Part shown: one piece after another, positions 1 through 6,340 of the stretch
Position numbering within the stretch: position 1 is the stretch's first letter
Layout of the letters: every line of letters begins with the position of its first letter
Origin: Christensenella sp. UBA1224
GTDB taxonomy: Bacteria; Bacillota; Clostridia; Christensenellales; Aristaeellaceae
Length of the DNA stretch: 10,998 bases
Direction of reading: 5' to 3'
NCBI GenBank assembly: GCA_002309235.1
Contig: DBXA01000171.1
Location: 1-10,998 of the forward strand
The notes under the pieces: generated by a model
Databases searched by the model: none
Seen by the model: the letters and a program-made list of their open reading frames with translations, nothing else
What the model was told of the DNA's origin: nothing
Program-made: the position numbers and the translations under genes

Positions 1-513
1 TCCGACCGCTGCAATGACATGCTCATACATGAATCCGGGTTTTTATGGAACGAAGAAGCAATGAAGGAGCGGCTGTTGTCCGGTGAAGACATCTGGTTCT
101 GCTATTGCTGCAGACGCATCGAATACCCGGATGTGAAGGCTATCCGCGTAGTACCGGCGGATATCGTCATAAGCGGCAATACTGTCATAGATCTCGGCGG
201 CGTTCATGTACAGGTGATCTATTGCGGCGGCCCGCACAGCGAGGATCACCTCATGTTCTTTGTACCGGAGGATAAAGTGCTGTATGTGAGCGATGCAAAC
301 ACAAAGGATCTTTTCAAGAACAAATGGGAATACGATGAAGCCCATCCGGAAACACTGCAGGACCGTATCCGTGAAATACCCCATTTTACGCAGCGTCTTG
401 CCCCCTATGTGGATCTGATGGATAAACTCGATTTTGAGATATGCGTCCCCGGCCACGCGGAAAAGCTGCAGACAAAGGAAGAAGTCATGGCGGAAATGCG
501 GGCATATCTTTGA
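1..513 (+). CDS. MBL-fold metallo-hydrolase, 3' part (5' end outside window)
   Basis: The reading frame is open from the first base, so this is the C-terminal 170 residues of a longer protein; the ATG at 19 is an internal methionine. What remains matches the second half of a metallo-beta-lactamase fold. A GGPHSEDH stretch (first His codon 235-237) takes the place of the third-histidine motif. A SDA motif (Asp codon 292-294) follows a beta strand reading VPEDKVLYV and fits the bridging aspartate. VPGHAE (His codon 454-456) fits the last metal-binding histidine. The N-terminal HxHxDH motif should lie upstream of the window, so metal binding cannot be fully checked. The family hydrolyses a wide range of esters, thioesters, lactams and phosphodiesters, and the substrate cannot be read from this part. 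A hairpin terminator follows about 40 bases after the stop, so it is probably the last gene of its transcript. Confidence 0.85.
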   Translation, partial: SDRCNDMLIHESGFLWNEEAMKERLLSGEDIWFCYCCRRIEYPDVKAIRVVPADIVISGNTVIDLGGVHVQVIYCGGPHSEDHLMFFVPEDKVLYVSDANTKDLFKNKWEYDEAHPETLQDRIREIPHFTQRLAPYVDLMDKLDFEICVPGHAEKLQTKEEVMAEMRAYL

Positions 514-553
514 ATCCCCGGATCATATCAGGTTTTTCAGGACATATAATAGT

Positions 554-590
554 AAGGCACCTGGCAGCAGCCTGCCCGGTGTCTTTATCT
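554..590 (+). terminator. Rho-independent-type terminator after the MBL hydrolase
   Basis: A stem pairs 554-561 (AAGGCACC) with 578-585 and 563-567 (GGCAG) with 572-576, across one mismatch (562/577), one G-T wobble and a four-base loop CAGC. The 3' side runs into a T-rich stretch TCTTTATCTT. The spacing about 40 bases past the MBL stop and the separate lacZ promoter directly downstream support a terminator. The T run is interrupted, so termination may be incomplete. Confidence 0.6.
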
Positions 591-618
591 TGCGCCGTGA
601 TGAAAGATGTGTTACTAT
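590..618 (+). promoter_or_regulatory. Sigma-A-type promoter of lacZ with extended -10
   Basis: The -35 box is TTGCGC (590-595) and the -10 box is TACTAT (613-618), with a spacer of exactly 17 bases. A TGT directly before the -10 box gives the extended -10 TGn element common in Gram-positive promoters. Transcription would begin near 625, leaving a leader of about 37 bases before the lacZ start. The promoter lies just after the upstream terminator, as expected for an independent gene. No clear operator or catabolite-repression (cre) box was recognised here. Confidence 0.6.
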
Positions 619-650
619 TCAGATATCCACATTCCCTACCGCACCAAAGA

Positions 651-656
651 AGGAGG
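651..656 (+). promoter_or_regulatory. Ribosome binding site fixing the lacZ start
   Basis: AGGAGG lies five bases before the ATG at 662. The frame is open upstream to 434, but the in-frame upstream residues overlap the MBL gene, the terminator and the promoter, so 662 is the start. Confidence 0.85.
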
Positions 657-661
657 ATACT

Positions 662-3600
662 ATGAATCGCATTTGGGAAGACCCTTCCATCCAGCATCTC
701 AACCGGCTGCCTGCCCGCGGCGGATTCTATTACTATGAATCTGAAGAGAAGGCACTGGGTTATCGGGAAGAAAGATCGGCTTATTATGAACTCCTGAACG
801 GCGTCTGGGATTTCAAGCTTGCCCCATCCCCGCTGGCCGTCGATCCGGATTATATAAAGGAAGAATATATACCGGATGAGGGCTGGGCGTGCATCACGGT
901 GCCGGGCTGCTGGCAGATGCAGGGTTTCGGCGGTGTACCCACCTATTCCGGATCACCGTACCTGTTCCCCACAGAACCGCCGTATGTCGCGGAGGATAAC
1001 GATACCGGCCTGTACCGCAGAGAATTCATCCTGCCCAAAGCCATGGAAGGCAAGCGCATCATCCTGAGCTTTGAAGGCGTGGGCAGCATGTTCTTCTGCT
1101 ATGTCAACGGGCAGGAGATCGGCATGTCCAAGGGCCCGCATATGACCGCTGAGTTTGACATCACCCACGCGGTGCGCCCCGGCAAGAACCTGCTGGCCGT
1201 ATCCGTACTGCGTTTCTGCGATGGCAGCTATCTGGAGATACAGGATATGTACCATATGTCCGGTATCTTCCGCAATGTCAGCCTGCAGGCAACGGAAAAA
1301 GAAGGTTATATCGAAGACGTTTATGTAAAAGCGGACATGCACGGAAAGCTGCATGCCGAAGTGAAGATACACGGAAAAGCTGCCGTAAAGGCAAAGCTCT
1401 ATGATGTGAGCCGCGGCTGTGCCTGCATCGCGGAAGCGGAAGGCACCTCCTTTGACATGCAGGTCGAGAATGCCCGCCTCTGGAGCGCAGAGGACCCGTA
1501 CCTGTATACCCTGGTAGCAGAAGCGAACGGTACCTTCGTTCCCATTCGCGTAGGCTTCCGGACTGTTGAGCGCAGGGGCGTGGAGGTGCTCGTCAACGGA
1601 AAAGCCATCAAGGCACGCGGCGTCAATCACCATGATACAAACACCGATGCGGGCTGGGCAGTGGGCCGCGAAGCGCTTTTACAGGATGTGGTGCTCATGA
1701 AGCAGCACAACGTCAACTTTGTGCGCACAAGCCATTACCCCAGCGATCACTATTTCTACGATCTTGCGGATGAGTTCGGCCTGTACGTGCTGGACGAAGC
1801 GGATATCGAATGCCACGGCATGACAGTGATCGACTGGAGCATGCTGTCCCGTGATCCCGCCTGGAAATACGCCTATGTAGACCGTATCGAGCGGATGGTA
1901 TACCGGGATCGCAGCCATGCGTGCGTCATCGCCTGGTCACTGGGCAATGAATCCGGCTTCGGGGATAACCACCGTGCCGGAAGTGCCGCCTGTAAAGCTC
2001 TGGATGACCGTCTTGTCCATTACGAAGCCGCGCGAGAGCTCCCCAGGTTCAACTTTGAGGAAGCCATGCGGGATCCGGCCAAGATGTACGCCATGCGCGA
2101 AGCCCGGGAGAAGACCCCATGGGATCCGTGTGTGGATTTCGAATCCGTCATGTATCCGGATATCGAGCGGCTGGAGCGCAGCGCCAAGCGCGAGGATGAC
2201 CGTCCCTTCTTCGTCTGCGAATATGCCCACTCCATGGGCAACAGCCCCGGAAACCTGAAGGAATACTGGGAGCTCATCTACAAGTATCCCAAGCTCCTGG
2301 GCGGCTGTGTATGGGAATGGCAGGACCATGGCCTGCGCGCCTATACCAAAGAAGGCGATATGTACTGGGCAGGCGGCTGCGATTACGGCATGCCCTTTGA
2401 AGTCCAGGGAGCAAACGGCAATTTCTGCAACGACGGCCTGATCGCATCCGATAAGACACCTCACCCCGCCATGATCGAACTGAAGAAGGCGTACCAGCCG
2501 CTGTACTTCTCTCTTGCCGGAGCAGATCCCCTGAAGGTAGACGTTATCAGCCATTACCAGTTCATTTCCGATGAGCTGATCGGCCGCTGGGAACTGGTGC
2601 AGGATGGCGGCGTCCTCGCAAACGGCATACTCTGCATCGACGATCAGGAGCCGGGCACCACAAAGACCTATGATATCCCGGCGGAGCTCCCGGAGGGAGA
2701 AGCGCTCCTGAACATATCCTTCACCCTGAAGAAAGGCAATCTATGGGCGGACGCAGGCTTTGAGGTGGCAAGTGAGCAGTTCGTGCTGAACGAGGGCATC
2801 ACCGCCGAAGAACCGGATGTGTCCGAACCCCTGGAAGGCTCCCGCAACGGCCTTGTCTATACGGTTGCCGGCAGGGATTTCCGGCTGGAATTCGATCTCC
2901 TTCACGGGCAGCTGACCCGCTGGGAGCAGAGCGGAAGGGAATACCTGGTAATGCCGCTGTCTCAGAACTTCTGGAGAGCGCCGATCGACAACGATACGGG
3001 CTTCGGCTTCGGTGCGACCCGCAAATGGCTTTCCCGCGGCCTGGACCGCCTTGTCCCGCGCCTCACAGAAGAGCCCTCCATCACCAAAGGAGAGGGCTGT
3101 ATCTCCCTGACCTTCAAACAACGCTGGGGCGCGAGTCCTACCCCGGTCGTCCTGGATACAGTGCAGACGTACACGGTCTATGGAGACGGAAAGGTGGATG
3201 TCGAAACGAGCTATAAGGAGCTGGAATACCCCAATACTTCCGAGGAATTCTGGTGGCCGCGTCTGGGCGTGACCATGGGCGTCAATCCGGACTGCGATAC
3301 CGCAGACTGGTACGGCCGCGGGCCTGAGGAAAACTATGTCGACCGCAATTGGGGCTCCTACATCGGCTGGTATGAGGCGGATGTCACGGATCTGCACACC
3401 AGCTATGCGCGCATGCAGGAGAACGGTGCACGCACAGACGTACGCGAGCTCAGCGTCACCGACAGGCGCGGGAGCGGCATCCGATTCACCGCCCTTTCCG
3501 CCCCATTCACCTTCACTGCCCATGATTATACCGATGCCCAGCTCACCAAAGCCTGGCATGAATACCAGCTGGAGCATACCGATGCCACCGTAGTGGACCT

Positions 3601-3724
3601 GGACCTCGCCCAGACGGGATTGGGCTCCTCCAGCTGCGGCCCGGAGGCATTGCCCAAGTATAAGCTCTACCTCAAGGACAAGACCCTCAGCTGGAAATTC
3701 CGCATGGAGGTCATAACCCGCTGA
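662..3724 (+). CDS. lacZ: Beta-galactosidase, glycoside hydrolase family 2 (LacZ type)
   Basis: A 1020-residue cytoplasmic enzyme (no signal peptide) expected to split lactose and other beta-galactosides; the length equals that of long LacZ proteins. The order of parts is a sugar-binding jelly-roll domain (about 40-215), an Ig-like domain (about 217-312), a TIM barrel opening near the GVNHHD motif (320-325), a linker domain, and the C-terminal beta-galactosidase small-chain domain with WWPRLG (from 864) and YGRGPEENY (from 884). The acid/base glutamate is E430 in SLGNESG and the nucleophile is E520 in CEYAHSMGN, both intact. The stretch between them (FNFEEAMRDPAKMYAMRE and following) is charged and appears slightly longer than in E. 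coli LacZ. The gene stands alone with its own promoter and terminator; no repressor or permease gene is in the window. GH2 specificity for lactose versus host or plant galactosides cannot be told from sequence. Confidence 0.95.
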   Translation: MNRIWEDPSIQHLNRLPARGGFYYYESEEKALGYREERSAYYELLNGVWDFKLAPSPLAVDPDYIKEEYIPDEGWACITVPGCWQMQGFGGVPTYSGSPYLFPTEPPYVAEDNDTGLYRREFILPKAMEGKRIILSFEGVGSMFFCYVNGQEIGMSKGPHMTAEFDITHAVRPGKNLLAVSVLRFCDGSYLEIQDMYHMSGIFRNVSLQATEKEGYIEDVYVKADMHGKLHAEVKIHGKAAVKAKLYDVSRGCACIAEAEGTSFDMQVENARLWSAEDPYLYTLVAEANGTFVPIRVGFRTVERRGVEVLVNGKAIKARGVNHHDTNTDAGWAVGREALLQDVVLMKQHNVNFVRTSHYPSDHYFYDLADEFGLYVLDEADIECHGMTVIDWSMLSRDPAWKYAYVDRIERMVYRDRSHACVIAWSLGNESGFGDNHRAGSAACKALDDRLVHYEAARELPRFNFEEAMRDPAKMYAMREAREKTPWDPCVDFESVMYPDIERLERSAKREDDRPFFVCEYAHSMGNSPGNLKEYWELIYKYPKLLGGCVWEWQDHGLRAYTKEGDMYWAGGCDYGMPFEVQGANGNFCNDGLIASDKTPHPAMIELKKAYQPLYFSLAGADPLKVDVISHYQFISDELIGRWELVQDGGVLANGILCIDDQEPGTTKTYDIPAELPEGEALLNISFTLKKGNLWADAGFEVASEQFVLNEGITAEEPDVSEPLEGSRNGLVYTVAGRDFRLEFDLLHGQLTRWEQSGREYLVMPLSQNFWRAPIDNDTGFGFGATRKWLSRGLDRLVPRLTEEPSITKGEGCISLTFKQRWGASPTPVVLDTVQTYTVYGDGKVDVETSYKELEYPNTSEEFWWPRLGVTMGVNPDCDTADWYGRGPEENYVDRNWGSYIGWYEADVTDLHTSYARMQENGARTDVRELSVTDRRGSGIRFTALSAPFTFTAHDYTDAQLTKAWHEYQLEHTDATVVDLDLAQTGLGSSSCGPEALPKYKLYLKDKTLSWKFRMEVITR

Positions 3725-3750
3725 CGCCTGCATTTTCCCAAAACAGAAGA

Positions 3751-3802
3751 GACCGTCCGGAACAATGGCCATCGCGCCATATGTTCCGGGCGGCCTTTTC
3801 TT
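3751..3802 (+). terminator. Terminator of lacZ, possibly bidirectional
   Basis: A long stem pairs 3751-3764 with 3782-3795 (GACCGTCCGGAACA against TGTTCCGGGCGGCC) with one mismatch and one wobble. A short inner ATGGC/GCCAT pairing sits within it, and the 3' side runs into TTTTCTT. It begins 26 bases after the lacZ stop. On the other strand the stem is followed by TCTCTTCTGTTTT, so it may also end the converging minus-strand operon. The T run itself is half of a second perfect 8-bp hairpin (3794-3813). Confidence 0.8.
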
Positions 3803-3817
3803 ATGAGAAAAGGACCG

Positions 3818-4426
3818 TTATGAGCCTGTCTGACCGGGCGCATCATAACCCCACTCCGAGAAATCCTGCAGGCGTACCGTCTTCCCGATAGTGTCGGCAA
3901 TCTCCCACACAGGGTCTTCCGGCCCATATTTCTCACTGTCTCCTGTAAAAACGCTTATCTTATACAATTCGCCGTCAAGGCCTATCAAGGCTATCCCATA
4001 CAACTCCGTAACGGCGGCTGGCGTTGTATTCCGGTAAATGAAGATCTCCGTTCCTTCGCGATCCCGTACGGCCGTGTCCGCCGTTTCATCGGCAAGGATC
4101 GTCTTTTTAAACGCTTCATAGTCTTCCGTTCCATGGCCGAAGCACTTGAGTACAAGCGTATAATCATCATTCCAGAGATGCAGGCACATGCCCTGCCTTA
4201 TGTCTGATTCGTTCAGTTCCCCCTGATAACTGTCACTCGGGATGGCAAAGGTAATACCGCTGTGCATATGTCCTACATATGACCATCCCTCACTGGATAA
4301 GAGGATCTCATCGTCTGCACCGGCCCCGATCCCCGTACTGCCGAAAGCCGCAGCAGGCTTTTCGGGCAAGGTCAGAAGAACAGCAAGTATCAGGAATATT
4401 CCGAAAAAAGGTCTCTTCATGTGCAT
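3818..4426 (-). CDS. Secreted hypothetical protein, possible PsbP/Mog1-like fold
   Basis: A 202-residue protein not recognised as a named family. A clear signal peptide is present: positive n-region MHMKR, hydrophobic core FFGIFLILAVLLTL, and a likely cleavage after AAA near residue 27. There is no lipobox cysteine, so it should be released or wall-associated. The mature part alternates short strands with helices: an opening segment GITFAIPSD, a strand TLVLKCF, a helix around YEAFKKTIL, strands EIFIYRN and LYGIALIG, and an ending helix WEIADTIGKTV. This layout resembles small extracytoplasmic PsbP/Mog1/DUF1795-like domains, which is inference from shape only. The ATG at 4426 is preceded by GGGAGG (4435-4440) at eight bases; the second ATG at 4420 would be too far. 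It starts 20 bases after the TIM-barrel stop, so it is the last gene of the minus-strand operon. Confidence 0.8.
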   Translation of the reverse strand: MHMKRPFFGIFLILAVLLTLPEKPAAAFGSTGIGAGADDEILLSSEGWSYVGHMHSGITFAIPSDSYQGELNESDIRQGMCLHLWNDDYTLVLKCFGHGTEDYEAFKKTILADETADTAVRDREGTEIFIYRNTTPAAVTELYGIALIGLDGELYKISVFTGDSEKYGPEDPVWEIADTIGKTVRLQDFSEWGYDAPGQTGS

Positions 4427-4446
4427 AACCCGAGCCTCCCAGATTT

Positions 4447-5316
4447 TTATTTGTTTCCGGCCAGTACAGCCTCGGCATATTCCAATGCCCGCGGCATATC
4501 CGCTTCATCATAAATACCGTGCAGCACCCAGTCTCCCTGATACCCATACTGCCTGAGCAGGCGCAGCATCAGGCTAAAATCGACCATGCCCAAGCCTGTT
4601 CCGCAAAAATCGATACCGTCCCCCGGGCGGATATCCTTCCCATGGGCGATCACGATATCCTTTCCGAAGCACCGGAAAGCGTTCTCCAGGACCGGAGCGG
4701 CGTTTTCCGGCCTGGCAGTTCCCGGAAGGAAAAGGTTCGCCGGATCAATGATCATCTTCAGCGCGGGAGAAGCCGCTTCATCCATCATGCGCCTTGCCCT
4801 TTCCGCCGTGCATACCACATTGCTCGCTTCCGTCTCCATGGCGAGCGTGAGCCCGCGTGCCTCTGCGATATCGCACAGTCTGCGCATCGTATCCAGAGAA
4901 TCATTCCAGGCTTCGCAGGTCTGGTTATCCGTATGAGGCCGCCAGAGGGAATCCCGGTTCCTGGTACCGGTGCAAAGGGAGATCACAGAACATCCAAGCT
5001 CCTTCACTGCATCCGCGAGAAGGCCAAAGCGGCGCACGCCTTCATCACGCACTTCCGCATCCGGATGCGCCATATTGAAGGTGCCGTTCACCGCGATGAT
5101 CGGCAGCTTATACTTCCGGGAGCAGCCAGAAACACAATCGATCGTTCGCGCAGTGATCTTTTCGGGTATTTCAAGAGCCGGGCCTGCCTCCTCGCCGGTT
5201 TCTGCTGCAGAAGCAAAGCTGAACTGCAAGCATTCATACCCCATTCGGGCTATGCGGCCGAACAGCTCATCTGCAGGCATTGTCGGAAAGTCTGTCGTAC
5301 AGATGCCTATACGCAC
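4447..5316 (-). CDS. Sugar phosphate isomerase/epimerase-like TIM-barrel protein
   Basis: A 289-residue cytoplasmic protein of the xylose-isomerase-like TIM barrel (AP endonuclease 2) superfamily, which holds keto-sugar epimerases, inosose dehydratases and isomerases using a divalent metal. It opens with the first strand RIGICTTDF. Likely metal or catalytic residues sit at strand ends: E161 or E163 in AMETEAS, D191 in IIDPANLF, H225 in IVIAHGKD, and E271 in GIYDEAD. A WRPH segment at 125-128 also matches the family. The longest frame begins at a GTG at 5325, but that abuts AGGAG (5325-5329) with no spacing; the GTG at 5316 has an eight-base spacing and places the first strand at the N-terminus. 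It lies 97 bases after the GTPase gene, across a stable hairpin, and 20 bases before the secreted protein. The substrate is unknown. Confidence 0.85.
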   Translation of the reverse strand: MRIGICTTDFPTMPADELFGRIARMGYECLQFSFASAAETGEEAGPALEIPEKITARTIDCVSGCSRKYKLPIIAVNGTFNMAHPDAEVRDEGVRRFGLLADAVKELGCSVISLCTGTRNRDSLWRPHTDNQTCEAWNDSLDTMRRLCDIAEARGLTLAMETEASNVVCTAERARRMMDEAASPALKMIIDPANLFLPGTARPENAAPVLENAFRCFGKDIVIAHGKDIRPGDGIDFCGTGLGMVDFSLMLRLLRQYGYQGDWVLHGIYDEADMPRALEYAEAVLAGNK

Positions 5317-5324
5317 AGAGACCA

Positions 5325-5329
5325 CTCCT
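5325..5329 (-). promoter_or_regulatory. Ribosome binding site fixing the TIM-barrel GTG start
   Basis: AGGAG on the minus strand (CTCCT on the plus strand) sits eight bases before the GTG at 5316. The GTG at 5325 overlaps this site and cannot use it. Confidence 0.75.
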
Positions 5330-5362
5330 TTCTGTCTTCCTGTGTTCCTTGTTTTCTTTCAG

Positions 5363-5409
5363 GGGACCGGCTGAATGCATATGTATGTGTGCATCTCAGG
5401 CCGGTACCC
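5363..5409 (-). other. Intercistronic hairpin between GTPase and TIM-barrel genes
   Basis: On the plus strand 5363-5379 (GGG, ACCGGC, TGA, ATGCA) pairs with 5390-5409 (TGCAT, TCA, GCCGGT, CCC), with single-base bulges and a loop of about ten bases. It begins five bases past the GTPase stop on the minus strand. No T run follows on that strand, so it is not a normal terminator. An RNA processing or stability element, or a partial attenuator separating the first two genes from the last two, are the likely roles. Confidence 0.5.
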
Positions 5410-5413
5410 GCGT

Positions 5414-6340
5414 CTATTGATCGTCTCTGATCATCTCCGCAAGCCCTTCAAACATGATTACGGCAGCCTTCAGGTTTTTGCGAAGCGGCATGCCGGCCAC
5501 AGCCAGCGCGGCGATCCTGTTGTCGACACCCTGCCCGTCATACGGCACAACAGATACGTAAGCGCCGACGCAGTCCGCCAGGAATGTACCGTCACTAAGG
5601 CGCACCAGGCCCTTGATGCGGCAGGTATCCTCCGCAAACAGGCGCAGAAATGCCGTAAACTGCGTTTGCGACATATCCGGGGATATCTGTATGAGGGCCT
5701 TCTGGAGCGTCAGGTCCCGCCGGTCGTCCGCCTCTATTGCGGGATGTCCGGCCGCAAGGCTGTCGATCATCGCGCGAGGCACATTACCCTTCACTGCCTC
5801 GATGACAGGCACATGCGGATACCGCTTTGCAAGCAGTTCCCGTACGGCAAGTACAGCTTCCGCGGATGCGATATCCGTCTTTGTTATCACGATCAGATCG
5901 GCAACGGACAGCTGCCTTGCGCACATGCGCGCAGTATCGATCACCTTCATCAGGCTTGAGGGATCGGCAAGCGCGATGCACCCCTTGTACCGGATACGCG
6001 GATAACGCCCTCCCTGCTCCAGGAGATACCGGATCGCTGTCGGATCGGAAAGGCCGGAGGCCTCCACGATGATCTTGTCCGGCTGCATCTCCTGCGCAGC
6101 ATCCAATGCGGAAAAGAACTCCTCCAGGCGGCAGGCACAGAATATGGAACCGTTCTCGATCCCTTCCATTGATGCGCCTAAGCCCGCAAGAAGAGCGCTG
6201 TCCACGGCTGTCCTGCCGAACTCATTCACGATCAGGTGGATCCTCTCACCCCGGTACTCCGAAAGCATCCGCGAGATAAGCGTCGTTTTACCCGCGCCAA
6301 GGAAACCCGTGACGAGGATCAGATCGGTTCGAGTTTCCAT
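5414..6340 (-). CDS. CobW/COG0523-type G3E-family GTPase
   Basis: A 308-residue P-loop GTPase of the SIMIBI class related to CobW, UreG and HypB, proteins that load metals or cofactors onto target enzymes using GTP. The P-loop is GFLGAGKTT (12-20); VNEFG (38-42) is the family's switch-region motif; EASGLSDP (93-100) follows the Walker B strand; TKTD (153-156) is the guanine-recognition motif. The C-terminal part (about 205-300) is the CobW C-terminal domain. The usual metal-binding CxCC after the switch (commonly GCICC) reads GSIFCAC (64-70), so Cys68 and Cys70 are present but the pattern is shifted. There is no His-rich tail. The ATG overlaps the stop of the methyltransferase gene in TGATG, implying translational coupling and matched dose, which points to the methyltransferase, or a cofactor it uses, as the client. 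That link is inference. Confidence 0.9.
   Translation of the reverse strand: METRTDLILVTGFLGAGKTTLISRMLSEYRGERIHLIVNEFGRTAVDSALLAGLGASMEGIENGSIFCACRLEEFFSALDAAQEMQPDKIIVEASGLSDPTAIRYLLEQGGRYPRIRYKGCIALADPSSLMKVIDTARMCARQLSVADLIVITKTDIASAEAVLAVRELLAKRYPHVPVIEAVKGNVPRAMIDSLAAGHPAIEADDRRDLTLQKALIQISPDMSQTQFTAFLRLFAEDTCRIKGLVRLSDGTFLADCVGAYVSVVPYDGQGVDNRIAALAVAGMPLRKNLKAAVIMFEGLAEMIRDDQ

Noticed and set aside
545..550. TATAAT before the first hairpin as the lacZ promoter
   Set aside because: No usable -35 box at 15-19 bases, and a transcript from it would run directly through the terminator hairpin; the 590-618 promoter is better.
434..661. 76-codon N-terminal extension of lacZ
   Set aside because: It overlaps the MBL gene, a terminator and the lacZ promoter, and does not resemble GH2 sequence; a strong AGGAGG precedes the ATG at 662.
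2741..3772. 343-codon open frame on the minus strand across the lacZ 3' half
   Set aside because: It lies fully opposite conserved GH2 coding sequence, crosses the lacZ terminator, has no family-like motifs, and is a product of codon bias in lacZ.
4519..5430. 303-codon open frame on the plus strand opposite the TIM-barrel gene
   Set aside because: The minus-strand protein shows a recognised family with conserved strand-end residues; this frame has no recognisable motifs and runs through the intercistronic hairpin.
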